Shown here: in pieces, positions 14,401 to 25,091 of the stretch
Layout of the letters: each line of letters opens with the position of its first letter
How positions within the stretch are numbered: the stretch's first letter is position 1
DNA from: Strobilurus pachycystidiatus
Taxonomy: Eukaryota; Basidiomycota; Agaricomycetes; Agaricales; Physalacriaceae
Direction of reading: 5' to 3'
Assembly (NCBI GenBank): GCA_019915135.1
Contig: JAHLMK010000022.1
Location: forward strand, 682,001-746,000
Length of the DNA: 64,000 bases
Program-made: the position numbers and the translations under genes
The notes under the pieces: model-generated
Seen by the model: the letters and a program-made list of their open reading frames with translations, nothing else
Told to the model about the DNA's origin: nothing
Database searches by the model: none

Positions 14401-14889
14401 TAATGCGTCTTCAAGTTGTCGGATGCGCTGGCCCATTTCTGATATTTTATTGTGGAGCTGCGAAGTGTCGGCCAAGACGAATCTGGGCGCCTTTTAACCT
14501 CTCACAGAGAGGACTCGGGGAGCAACGAACCTTGTCCCCTGGCCGGTTGCAAGACTGCCATTAGGACAGATAGATGGACAGCCCCGTCGTACTGCATCGA
14601 CGCTCGGTAAGAGGAGGCAGAAAGGAACAGAGACATACTGCAGGAACTACAGGGCGTCTTTTTATCACACTTCAGCTTGAGGCTATATATATGAATTTAG
14701 CACGCAGAAGAGAGTGCTGTGTCGCTCACCGTCTACACTCTGCACAGGATATCTGTTCTGTTATTCGGTCAACTGGTATAGAGACAATGATAGATGACGG
14801 ACCTCGCCTCGAGCACGGCGAATGTCGACGTCGTCGTCAGCGGCGTGTTTGCGCAGAGCCCTTCGGTTCGCTGACAGATCTGCTGGCAT
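11412..14889 (-). CDS. Zn(II)2Cys6 transcription factor with fungal-specific TF domain
   Basis: A nuclear regulator. The start at 14889 gives MPADLSANRRALRKHAADDD, and a spliced zinc cluster follows: ISCAECRR, LKLKCDKKTPCSSC, then RRGCPSICPNG. The six Cys spacing is C-x2-C-x6-C-x5-C-x2-C-x8-C, as in Gal4-type binuclear clusters. A coiled coil comes next (LHNKISEMGQRIRQLEDALA), a typical dimer segment. The middle holds fungal_trans-domain blocks: ALCETYFEHAGWHFRPVRRD, the family-defining MSLGRPPSIRLSYIDCEYP and RRSLFYEIFCTDLLY. The last exon (12374-11412) is Ser/Gln/Asn-rich and disordered, ending GQVPNRSS. The zinc cluster is cut by three introns. The target genes are unknown. It is divergent from the secreted protein at 15088, with 198 bp between the starts. 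Confidence 0.88.
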
Positions 14890-15087
14890 GGTGCGAAGCT
14901 GGCAGTGCAGGTCAGAGAGGCATCATCAATCATCACGACCGTCGATCGGCATCAGATGCCGTCCGCGGCACAAGAATCACGGCCAAACATTGCAATTTCA
15001 GTATGTGGCGCAGCTGTTCATCTCTCCATTTCTTTCCACCAACACCGCCCTTGTCGATCTGTCATTTCCGTGCCCGCCTTTGTCCCG

Positions 15088-15990
15088 ATGGCCTTCCTCT
15101 CGCGCCCCTCTCTGCTTCTCGCGCTTCTGAGTGTCCTTTTCCTCCTGCCATCAGTTTCCTCCTTCACACCCTCCTCGGCGCGTCTTGCAGCCTCATACGC
15201 CAGATACACCACTGCCCACTCTATTGACAGCTCTGACACGTTTGATCCACGCGATGGATGGACCACCGTCAACGTCACCAACCTCAACTACAAGTATCGT
15301 CGTGGCAACGATGGCGTCGAGACTAGTCTGGACAGCAGACACAACAAGCCTCAGAAGAGCGACAAGAAGAAGAACAAAGACAAGCACTCTGGCAGCAAGA
15401 AAATCTCTGCTTCCTCTGTAGGAGATACCGTCAAAGGCGTGGTCGATTACTTCAAGGGCCTCAGTGGCATAGGCAAACCAGAGGACGTTAAAATCACCTG
15501 GTAAGGCTATTCATGCTCGATTGCTTACTTTCTCTTACTCCTTAACAGGTACACAGGTCATGATTTAGAGAATCCTAGCTGTTGGGCTAACCCTAACTGG
15601 GCACCCACGGTGCGTCACATTTCGTTCATCGACTCTGCATGTTCGACTTACCACGCCCTTCCCTCAGGATCAGTCATTTGCCTGTGCTCTAACTCTGTCC
15701 GGCTGGCTAACTCGACCGCAATGCTTCAAGTTCATCGAGCGTAAGCTGAATCCCCCTTGTCTATCAAGTGCTTACTATTCCCCAAAGTATGCAATGGTCC
15801 CAAGAAGTGTGTCTTCGTACGCGTTGTCGACTCGTGCGCCGGCTGCGCTGCCGGGTCAAAGCACGTCGATCTTACGAAAGCCGCCTTTTCCGAACTCACT
15901 ACTATCGAAGCCGGTGTCGCCACAGTGCAGATGCGTGGTGCGAACGAGCCTGATGCTTGGTTTGAGGAGCTCTGGGGGCCAAAAAAATAG
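15088..15990 (+). CDS. secreted double-psi beta-barrel (expansin/RlpA-like) protein
   Basis: Four exons (15088-15500, 15549-15609, 15668-15740 and 15788-15990) give 249 aa. The start MAFLSRPSLLLALLSVLFLL is a clear signal peptide ending near PSVSS. A Lys/Ser-rich spacer (KSDKKKNKDKHSGSKK) follows. The C-terminal part resembles the barwin/expansin-like DPBB fold of small fungal secreted proteins: ITWYTGHDLENPSCWAN, FACALTLSGW, LCNGPKKCVFVRVVDSCAGC, and SKHVDLTKAAFSELT. It carries the conserved VxDxCxGC and DLT-AF patterns. Such proteins act outside the cell on walls or plant surfaces; no catalytic activity can be claimed. The start was chosen because it begins the signal peptide; the frame is open further upstream. 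Confidence 0.87.
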
Positions 15991-16152
15991 GACGAACATG
16001 GCAGATGAAGCGGCTTTTTTCTTATCTCTTCGATCCTCGAACTGTATCTACTAGCAACCTATGTATCCACAAACTAGACCACTCAAAAGTATGGCGCAAA
16101 GAACACATGCAAATTCAGTATATGGCCAAGCTAAGTGATTCATGAACCCACA

Positions 16153-17587
16153 TTACTTATTCCCTTGCATCCACATGAGATTCAACAGATTCGCCTTGTC
16201 TTCCCAGCCCATACCCGTACGCTTTATCTTACCAACCTGAGCAATGAGGGTTGCACAGGTCTCGGCGAGAGGGTCTGGTGGTAAGTCGGTGAATATGTCG
16301 CTGACTTTGAAGGTCTGGGAGCTGGGGGATTCTGAGGGAGCGAGGAGGCGAATATAGAAGGTCGGAGGTATGAGGGCACAAGCCACAGTGAAGAGATGGA
16401 TGAAGGGATTCATGAAGCCAGAAGGGATGGAGTGCATGAGTGGGGGTGTGAAAGAGGTTGGGGGATCGTAGCTGAGGGATGTCAGGCAGGCGTTTGCACA
16501 ACTGATGAGATACACATACCGGACACACATCACGAAAACGTTGCATCCCTTTACGGGTACTTGTCGTTTGAAGACCGCCGCAAAGCGAAGAAGGGCTCGT
16601 CCGTTGCTAGTGGTACATTCGGGAAAGACAACGACAGGTCCGTCGCTGGTCGCTTGGATATCTTCGAGGGACTCGGGTTGGGTAAGGATATCGTCAAAGG
16701 GAGGCGTATGTCCGGTGTACGAAATCATTGTCAGCAGTGAGACGCGATGAAAACCAACGATAGGTATTTTCTCGCTGGGCTTTCTGGTTGCAGACACATT
16801 CGCAGAACCAGTGCCGGTCCGACGTCCAGGTGTACGTGAAATGGGTTCGGCTTTGGCCTGTTTAACGATGGGTGAGGAGGCGGGGACGGGAACGACAAAT
16901 GTAGGGTTGAAGCTGAGGGTATAAATGAGATATAGAGCGGGGAAATGGAGCGGGGAAGTCCTACCGGAAGGCTAGCCATAGAAGTTCAATCCACGAAGCC
17001 CAGTTCGAGACGATGAGATCGCCTGGAAGTGGATCCCATATTTCCTGGTACCGCTTGCCCGTTCGTTGTCTGCGGCAAAGTAAGAAACACGTCGCAGAGC
17101 AAGTAATGTTCGAACCCTTTCGCAGTCCGGCTGACAGTGTCCACGCGTATTTGGATGAATCCTACGGCCAGTAGCGCCGAGCGCGCCAGTATGGTGGTTG
17201 CTGCTCCAGTGATAGAGTGATAGAGTGGCCCAGTTGATTTCTTTGCGGTCTCGATGAGCAGCCCATCGTGTGATCTGTATGATTACCTACCAGAGGCGCA
17301 CAGAGAATTTCCACCACGAGGATATATACAGCAAGGATGATGAGAACAAGCAGTGTCCGTACTGTGCCCATTAAGAGGCCCAGCGGCGCGATGGCTTTGG
17401 CGTAGATGTCATTGTCGCCTCTTTGGGGCACCGGCTTGAGGAAGGGCTACGTGCAGGATGAAGATGGAATGTACTCGGGTGGCGACAGTGCTCACCTGCA
17501 GTCCTGTACCAGGATCCTGTTTTGCATAAATTCTGGATAAAATAGAGAAACAACGCCACCCACCCGGAACGCGCTGTATTTTTCCAT
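16153..17587 (-). CDS. PlsC-type lysophospholipid acyltransferase (LOA1/VPS66-like)
   Basis: A membrane acyltransferase likely acting on lysophosphatidic or related lysolipids in the ER or lipid droplets. The start MEKYSAFRDPGTGLQ is built from two small exons (17587 downward). A hydrophobic segment follows (MGTVRTLLVLIILAVYILVV). Next come GDLIVSNWASWIELLW, PVVVFPECTTSNGRALLRFA (the PEGTxSNG-like block of PlsC enzymes, here PECTTSNG), and YDPPTSFTPP. The end is MGWEDKANLLNLMWMQGNK. The NWASWIELLW block sits where the classical HxxxxD motif is expected, as in the divergent Loa1/Vps66 group. One 48-nt intron (after VMCVR) is a multiple of three without a stop, so retention would keep the frame. 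The gene is divergent from the TVP38-like gene. Confidence 0.82.
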
Positions 17588-17679
17588 CGTAAGCGTTCAA
17601 GTCTAAGCAGCCGAGATCACGTAACCGAGATACCCCGCCTTGCCATGTTTCATACGGTTGCACTCGACCACCCACCACC
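17588..17679. promoter_or_regulatory. shared divergent promoter of the LOA1-like and TVP38-like genes
   Basis: Only 92 bp lie between the two start codons. The region is C-rich on the plus strand just before the plus start (ccacccaccacc) and shows no TATA box. Two membrane-biology genes leave from it in opposite directions. Confidence 0.65.
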
Positions 17680-18929
17680 ATGTCTCCCAGGGAGCCCGCC
17701 AGTTTACCGGGCAAAGTATGGACATTGACCAAACTCGCTGTCTCCACCCCTTTTCGACGATACCAGAAACTCCATTTCTTTGGCAAGGTAATAGACAGTA
17801 ATCACGAATTATCTAAGGGGAGACTTATGCCGGACAGGCATTCATTTGGTTCCTACTTGCGTTCTACATCTGCTTCGGTAGGGCCGCTCAGTTTCCGCCG
17901 ATAGCTCATCTTAATGGCAAGCAGGGGCTTTCGTTATCGTAGTCACTCCTGCGCGAATTCTTCAATACCTCTATGATCGGGCGACAGACCTGGCCCGCAT
18001 GCGTCTCGGATGGCTCATCCTGGCAGGCGCTATCAGTGGGTTCTTTTTCTTCAAATGCAAGAGAATTGCTCTCAAGCTAGCTCACGTAGTGCTCGTCTCT
18101 TTTCCGCCCTTCATCGGACACACTACGCTCACCACCCTCTGCGGATTCGCATATGGCATGAAGGGTTTCGCCATTGCATCAGTCGCATCAGTCGTTGGTT
18201 CTGCTCTTGTCTTCGTCGTTCTCCGTCTTTGCTTCAGCCGCCGTATCCGGACCTGGTCGGTTGAGAATCAGAAATGGCAAGCCCTGGTGGACGTCGTTGT
18301 ATGTATTTCCCTTTTGTCGTGTGCCCTGCTGAACGTGATCTCCAGCGCGCCAAAGGACTGCCGCTGATGATTCTCATCCGTATTTCGCCTTTCCCGCCTT
18401 GGGTCTACTCGAATTCCCTCTTTGCTGTGGGTGATTCCTCTTTTCAGGGAGCGAAATATAATCTGACGCAAATGATGACGCTAGTCCATTGAGGCCGTCT
18501 CACTCTGGCAGTTCGTCGTGGCCACGCTTTTCGTCTGTCCCAAGATATTACTGAACGTCTTCATCGGATCGAGAATGGCTGCATTATCGGACGGTGACAC
18601 CCGGCGTGAAATGGACACTCGTAGGTTGCTATACGAAGACTTGGCGATCACTCTGACATTATATGACAGAAACCAAGGTCATCAACGGCCTTTTCGTTGG
18701 AGGTGGCCTTCTAGTCGCCGTGTTCGTCAGCTGGTATGTTGTTGATACTCTCATGTCCGCTTTGAGTCAGCTTCAAACTGCTATTAGGCGTATATACACT
18801 CTTGTGCAAAGGCATATCCGTGAGCTTGAAGGCATACCTCCAGAGGTTGATGAGATGGCCGCCGAAGCCTTAGATGAGTATGACGAGCGCGCAGCGCTCC
18901 TGAAGCCTTCGGATGGAGAAGAGCGGTAA
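17680..18929 (+). CDS. TVP38/SNARE-associated VTT-domain membrane protein
   Basis: A Golgi/late-secretory multispanning membrane protein of the VTT (DedA-like) family. Seven exons (17680-17787, 17838-17877, 17925-18035, 18090-18298, 18346-18426, 18485-18620 and 18670-18929) give 314 aa. Hydrophobic spans include AFIWFLLAFYICFGAFVIVV. The core VTT block reads FPPFIGHTTLTTLCGFAYGM, then GFAIASVASVVGSALVFVVL. The re-entrant second half is GLPLMILIRISPFPPWVYSN, with the conserved Arg before SPFPP. The C-terminus is a last span (GLFVGGGLLVAVFVSWYVVD) and an acidic cytosolic tail. Yeast Tvp38 is of similar size. VTT proteins are now thought to be lipid scramblases; that role here is inference from the family. 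Confidence 0.9.
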
Positions 18930-19189
18930 AAGGCTTTCGCTACAATCTGCTCACTCAGAGGCAAGCACATGTATTATAGCATCTACAACACGGCCAGATC
19001 ATCCAAACAATGTTTTGAACTATGTCAGCTAATATACTAGCGGATAGTAGCACGCTTGATCGATATCGTTTCCAAGCATTTGGTACAGTAGTATTCGCAT
19101 GCCATTAATCATAAGGTCCACATCAGGAGACCTACACTACAAGTCAACGAAATGATTGTCAAATCTGTAGCGATGTATCAAGCAAGCCG

Positions 19190-21746
19190 TCAGGCCTTTC
19201 GAAACTGGTTCCAGGACGCGCCATGATCTCGCGAACCAAAGTAGGAAATACCGTCACCTCGCACCATACCTCTATCCGCATCTTCCCCGGCCCTTTTCAT
19301 GGTCTCCGCAGCATCATCGAACATCTTCCTGACCGCATCTTTGCTTATCTCCCTCCCAATACTCTTTCTGAGCTTATTCCTATACTTGAGCCCCATGAAA
19401 GGATACCCGACCAAGAACGCCATCTGCGACTGCCGTTCTTTATAGCCGACCCAATAGAACTCCACAAACAGTGGCTTCACGACGATTCCACTGCCGCAAG
19501 ACATACGTCGAGAACATCTGCACAGTGAAGAAGTCCACCCCCATTCATGTGTGCTCAAACTCAGAGTCCACACGGTCCTTCAGAGCCCGGAGGAGGCTAT
19601 ACGAGTCGCACCGCTCCCTGCCAGACCTTAAAGCATGAGAACGCCGGCCCCCGTCGTACTTGGCCACTTGCTTCCCGTCTTCCGAACGCGAGAAGAGGTC
19701 CTTGATATCCTTGTCCGTGAGTTTGTACTTCTGCTTTTCCACCACGCGCGCAAGCCACGGTCCTTGTCCAGGAAGCGCACCCGTACCGTGTCCCGTATAT
19801 GATAGTTGGGATACCGCTTGCCTTCCATGCTGACTGGGTCGCCGCCGTTGGAGATATCGTTCGCGACGAGGAACTTGCCGATAGTAGGACGACCGGCGTA
19901 GTACATGGTGGGTGCCACGACGTCAAGAAGATGGTCGAGGACAGGCCAAGGCTCGATTTAACCATGTTGGAAGGGCATCATAGAGCTGTAGCGTTGAGGT
20001 GAGGAAACCAGTGCCGTTGATGATGTCGGTGCATAGTCCATGTGCAAGAGTGAGGATTTTCATGATAGCAACACCGCAAGCCCACGAATTGTACAAGAAG
20101 ATGCGGAAAGGAACGATGATGTTGCGAGGTTAATTTTCCCGTTTCCACTCTGTGCTCCTGTCCTTGAGGACCAGCTTCGGTTACTTTTCCACCAAAAACG
20201 TCTGGACCATCCGCCCAACATATTTGTCTGTGTATAGCTCTGGATCGAAACCCTTCTCGAGCCAGTGACGCGAGGCGTCCGTAATATTCCGAGCGACGTC
20301 GTGAAGTTGGTCGAGGAAAGAGGTAAACGATGAGGCTGTTCACCATGACAAGATCCTTCCAAACCTGCCATTGAAAGACGAGATGGATGGGGATGAAGTG
20401 ATGTCTGTCGTCAATGGATATGCGGAAATCTCCCACGAGCGAGTACTCCTCCACTGTCTCCATCTTGGAAGTAGATCCATATCCTGTTCCCAAAAGTTGT
20501 GCTTGGAGTTGAACCTCCGATGATTTTGTCGCAAAGAGACAATACTCTTCGCGCTCGCGCCTTTCGCGCGTCCAGCCAGAAGTAGTCCGCCTCGGGCTCG
20601 AATTCGTCGAAATATCCCGGTTTGGGAGTCGGGGTGCAGCCCTGAACAATGGTTCGACCGTACTTCCATAATATGACCCAAGTGAGAGCCATGATGAAAG
20701 CCTGCTGCTCATCGCCCAAGTCCTCAACACACTGGGGAGCTCCTCCAATGGAGCATGGATGCTGCGGAACTTGAACATCGTCGCAATGACAGCGGCGTGG
20801 TGCATTGAGATCCAAAGTGCGAAGAAAACATATCGAAGAACTCGGACTCCATGTCTTTGACAATCTCCACAGCTTGTGTTGTGAGGAACGAGGCGGTGAC
20901 GAGAGTGGTCCGTCCCTCTGCGTAGCTAACCCAGAATGTAGTTCCGCATTTGCTGTAGATCGCGGAAGAAAAACCAGACGGCGGCGACTTGTATCTCGTC
21001 CGCGTCTTGATCGAACTCTGACGAGAGATTGAAATCGTCCAGGGGACGCTCGTGCATAGGTTTGGATGGCTTGGGTTTTCTTTTGCTTTTTAGTGAGTCA
21101 GGTAGCCAGTCTTCAACGAGGGCAGGAATGCTGGCTGCGGTAGGACGAGACGAGACTCATTGCTATCGTCGAGACCCAAGAGGTCCATAAAGCTGCCCGA
21201 GGCGAATCGAGTCCTGGTGAGCTGACCATCCATCTCGTGAATCGGACAGTCGAGAAGAAGCTTGCGAACATCCTGCAAGATCCGTATCCAATGCGCATGC
21301 GACTTGTAACTGAAGAAGGGCGGACGCTGCAATGCTTTCGTTTCATTCGCCGACGGACTTGCGAAGGGCAATCACAGAATCGATGATGGCGATAACCTTC
21401 TGAGGGCACTTCTGGACAGTGATAGCCGAGCTGAACGCTTCAGTTAGATTTCTTACTTATCAAAGCTGGACAAGCAATTCACATCTTTGCCATCAACTTG
21501 GCCATTTCTCCCGCCTTCAAACCTGTCGGAAGTGACTGTTGCGCCGTTTCGGGTAATTTACGGCCTTATTCTTGCTCGACGAATTGAAGGAGGTACTGTA
21601 GCTGCGGGCGGCGTGGGGTGATTGTCATCGAGCGAGGGAATACCAAGCTCCTCGGCGCGTGAGAGGAGCCATCTAGTAAGCTCTCTTTCCTCGGACTTGT
21701 AGGTGAAATAAGAAGGCCAAAGAGAAGGCGGAAGCTTGGGAGGCAT
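19190..21746 (-). pseudogene. DUF6604-domain protein, frameshifted pseudogene
   Basis: The start MPPKLPPSLWPSYFTYKSEE is like the DUF6604 N-terminus (LPxxLxxxYxxYKxxT). Recognisable family blocks follow in order but in changing frames. KCPQKVIAIIDSVIALRK near 21390 is followed in another frame by FFSYKSHAHWIRILQDVRKL. AVWFFFRDLQQMRNYI runs, after a shift near 20940, into WVSYAEGRTTLVTASFLTTQ. The segment VILWKYGRTIVQG...KPGYFDEFEPEADYFW is in a third frame, and FLDQLHDVARNITDASRHWL needs yet another shift. The gaps between blocks are too short for introns. At least four shifts and internal stops are visible, so a full protein is unlikely. DUF6604 has no known function. The coordinates run from the first block to the last plausible stop. 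Confidence 0.75.
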
Positions 21747-21841
21747 GCTTGGTGAAAGTAGATTGCCAACTTGTACACGTGGGAACAGACACGAGGCGCA
21801 GTAGAATGAAAGCACTATTATACACTTCTGTCGAGCGGTCG

Positions 21842-22348
21842 TCAAGGATAGGACTCGGTATCCGTGGTGCAGAATATCTTCTCATAGAAACGCGGGTCAT
21901 GGATGAGCTCTATCGTCTTGTCGACAATGGTCAGATCTGTACACAAGCTCAGCACATAGAGCACATCAAGAAAAGAGCACCAATACTCACCCAAATCAGT
22001 AGTCATTGGGACCGCCGCCATCATCTGCAGCCGTCCTGGCTCCAACACCTTTCCAACAAACTCGACATACGTCGCTGAGATCTCTTCGCCCACCTGTGGC
22101 ACGCGCTGTGAGCAGACATACACTAGAGCGGAAGCAGACGTACCAGAAGTTTCACAATCACTTCACCGCCATCGCTCGCTATGACCGTGGCCGTGTCATC
22201 GCTTTGCGAAAACTGCGCGTATTCAGGACCATTTCAGGCGAATACGCGAAGACGGGCATACACTTTTCATCTTGCAGGGAAGTCTGATTGTCTTGCCAAC
22301 AAAGTCTTGCATGTGCGCGGCATTCACGCGGGGCGTATTGGCATCCAT
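21842..22348 (-). CDS. RFA3: replication protein A 14-kDa subunit (RPA3)
   Basis: The small OB-fold subunit of the trimeric single-strand DNA-binding complex used in replication, repair and recombination. Four exons (22348-22262, 22212-22144, 22105-21991 and 21936-21842) give 121 aa, the family's usual size. The start MDANTPRVNAAHMQDFVGKT and the segment IRLPCKMKS match the Rpa3 opening (PRVNxxxLxxFxGKxVRxxGK). Next come TATVIASDGGEVIVKLL and ISATYVEFVGKVLEPGRLQM, where the block YVEFVGKV is highly typical. All three introns splice cleanly in frame. The stop lies 95 bp ahead of the DUF6604 pseudogene on the same strand. Confidence 0.92.
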
Positions 22349-22590
22349 GATGGTTGTGGTTAAACGTTTGGAAGAAAGCAGGATGGCTGTGATACGCCAT
22401 CAGTCACTTCACCTGATGTTACAATCACGCCGCTTGAGAAGACTCAGAAGAGTCAAGACACAAGTTCAAGTTCAGGTTGAAGGAAAGCCAGTGCTTGCTA
22501 TAGGCATATTCAGATAGACTACAGTAATATGTGGCGTGTCGCAGACAAGTTAGAAACAATTCCAGTACAATAGGTTTCATGATGATCATA

Positions 22591-24475
22591 CTATTTCTTG
22601 AACAGAACAACCTCGTCTTCCTCTTCAACAACCTGATTTACATTCTCTCGGTCATCAACAAGACGAGTCCTTGGCCGCTGCATGTAACCATTCCGGATCC
22701 ACTGTTCCTCAATGGTCATGGACTTGCGTTTGTCTTCGACAGACCAACTAACACTCGTCCGCACGCCGTTCATCGCCAGGAGCATGCTCTCACGGCGCTT
22801 TGAGCGCGGAGGTGGCACCGGTGGTTGTATGTCAATTCCACCAGCCTCGAGGACGTCAGCGACTGGCGCATGGCCCTTGGGCGTCTGCATCCTGTGTGCC
22901 CAACTGCACTTCATTCTGCGCAGGAAGTAACAATGGCGTGAGTTTCAGCACTACTTGCAACGCAACATTCACATACCCAGGCCCAAGAACGAACTCTCCG
23001 CCCAGCTGATCAATCTCCCCACCCTTCTCCCACACTGGCATCCCCACTCTCAAAGCCCTTAGCACAACCATTGCAATCCCACCCAAGGTCCCCCGTCTAA
23101 CATACCCCGCAGCGTTAGAGCTCAACGACGTATCAATGGGCTTCGTGGGGTTCTTCGGCACGTCCCTCGTCGTGCCCATGCCCAGCGCGCGATAGACATC
23201 CATCCCCGGATCGACGTACATGTCAAACGCGACGCCGAAGATCGCCTTGTATTTGTCGATCAGGGATGCAGAGCCGTTGCTAATGACAACTACGTTCGCG
23301 TCGCGTGGCGTTAGCGACGCAAGAGAGGACATGTAGTCTTGACATAGTGGGCACCAAAAGTGGCGAATAAAGATGACGACGGTGCGTTTGCGTGCAAAGA
23401 CGGCACCAAAGGGGACACGGAGCCCGGAGGGCGCGATGAGCGGGAGAGAGGCAGCGCGATCGAGTTGCGCAGGTGTGGGCGGGGCCCATTCGTCTGGGGT
23501 CTCGTGAGGCAGAGGGGCCCGGTCGTGGCTACAGCTGTGTGGTGGAAAGCTTGAAGACTCGATTGACGCGTCGTGATCGTCGTAAGAGTGGGAAGGCGTG
23601 GATAAATTTACATAAGATGAAGTTTCTGAGTGTGCTGTGGGCGTAGAGTGTGGAACAAGGGGCGAATGCATGGGCATAGAAGGTCGCGCAAGGGATGAAA
23701 CGAGGGCCGAGCGTTTGTTGCGCACATTCCCCGACGACGTAGGGAATGCATAGGAATGCGTGTTTTCGGGCTGAGAGTAATAGCCTGGGTCAAATTTGAG
23801 CGGGAGATGTCGAGAATCGAGCGATGCACGTGTAGATAGAGTGCGATCGGTGGTGGTGGCCGGCGAGGCCAACGGGGTTGAAATGGACGCGACGGACACC
23901 TTGCGGCGTCTTCGCTGATCACCGCAGCGAGCAGTGCTGCCCATACTGGCATTGCTCGGTTTCTTTGGCAGGAAAAGGTTGGTCATTTTGCTCCGGCGGC
24001 GAGAAGCCGAGCTAGAAGGTGACAGGCTGCCAGACTCGATGTCCGTGTCGTTGCCGGTGCTTTCCGAGACAAGGCTGGACAATGAGCTATGGATGACGAC
24101 GGGAGAAGGTGTTTGAGAAGGAGGAAAGATGGCGACTGACTGGGAGCGTCTTCGATAATGGCTCTCCTTCTGTGCAATGCTAAGCTTGACAGGCGGTTTG
24201 AGTGGTTCCATAACGTCCTCGGACGAGGATGACGAGGAGAGAGATGGGGGCTGGATAGGAAACACTGGCATTTCTGCCCGCCCTTGGAGAGTGCTAGAAC
24301 GGGTCCTCAATACGGACAGCGGGGCGAACGGATCGGCGGGGTCGGGTGCAGGGTAGCGAGCGACGAGGTCCATGGCGAGGACAGGCCCGACGCCATCGAT
24401 GCTTGGGACTGGTTTGCGTCTGATTCTGGTGGGCATCGAGAAGGACGGCGGCGAGGGCTGGAGGACGAGGGCCAT
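22591..24475 (-). CDS. AhpC/TSA-like (thioredoxin-fold) protein with long disordered N-terminus
   Basis: Two exons (24475-22977 and 22915-22591) give 607 aa. The first 330 residues or so are Ser/Pro-rich and look disordered (SLSSSSSSEDVMEPLK, RRRSKMTNLFLPKKPS). The rest is a thioredoxin-like domain of the PRXL2/AAED1 (AhpC-TSA_2) group: RKRTVVIFIRHFWCPLCQDY holds the CPLC redox-type motif, then NVVVISNGSASLIDKYK, FDMYVDPGMDVYRALGMG, and GGEFVLGPG spliced to MKCSWAHRMQTPKGHAPVAD. Antioxidant or lipid-mediator reductase roles are known for relatives; the substrate is not inferable here. The Lys/Arg-rich N-terminal tail could carry localisation signals or phosphosites. The C-terminal exon adds about 75 further residues after the fold. 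Confidence 0.88.
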
Positions 24476-25091
24476 GGGAGAAAGAGAGAAAGAGAAAGCG
24501 GGTGATAAAATAGAGTCCAGCAGATCAAAGGCGCGCTATCAAAGCGAGATCAGGAAGACGAGAAAGGCTTAAAAAGCGTGGCAGCCGCGAGGCAGACGCG
24601 AAGAAAGGCAGGGAACCGGGCTTTCCTACCGCATGCTCGTAGCGGTCAAGATGCCCACGTGGCCGATTCACACCTCAAAGGCCTCATTGCAGCCTCGATT
24701 TCTGTGCTATTTTCCGACGGAAAGGCAGGCCTGAATGCTCGTGTCGAAGGCCGGACAGTTCTAATTACCTGAGCTCAGTGAGCTGTCAAGTAGACTGAGA
24801 AGACTTCCAAGATAACTGACAAACAAAGCGTACAAGAGTCAAGTAATATTATGCGTCACAAACTATGGCAAGCACTGGTAACAAAGACAATACTCGCCTC
24901 AAACAAGGACCTCAATCAATCTCCAACTGAGAACCATAGGACAGCACTATTGAGAGTGGCGTCCCAGTGCATGGTCCTCAGAGTCGTTGGAAGAAAAGAA
25001 AATGTGACCCGGCGGTTCTTATACGTGCCACGTGGGTTTTTCCGCTTTGAGCCAAGGGCCACGACCTTGTTCAATGTTCACACTGTTTTCC
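24476..25091. other. divergent intergenic region between the AhpC-like gene and UFE1
   Basis: A 616-bp stretch upstream of both flanking genes, so it holds both promoters. A GA-rich run (agagagaaagagaaagcggg) lies just upstream of the minus-strand start. No gene is supported. Confidence 0.5.

Noticed and set aside
14574..15227. Plus-strand open frame of 217 aa
   Set aside because: It overlaps the zinc-cluster exons of the minus-strand regulator and the 5' end of the secreted DPBB gene in another frame.
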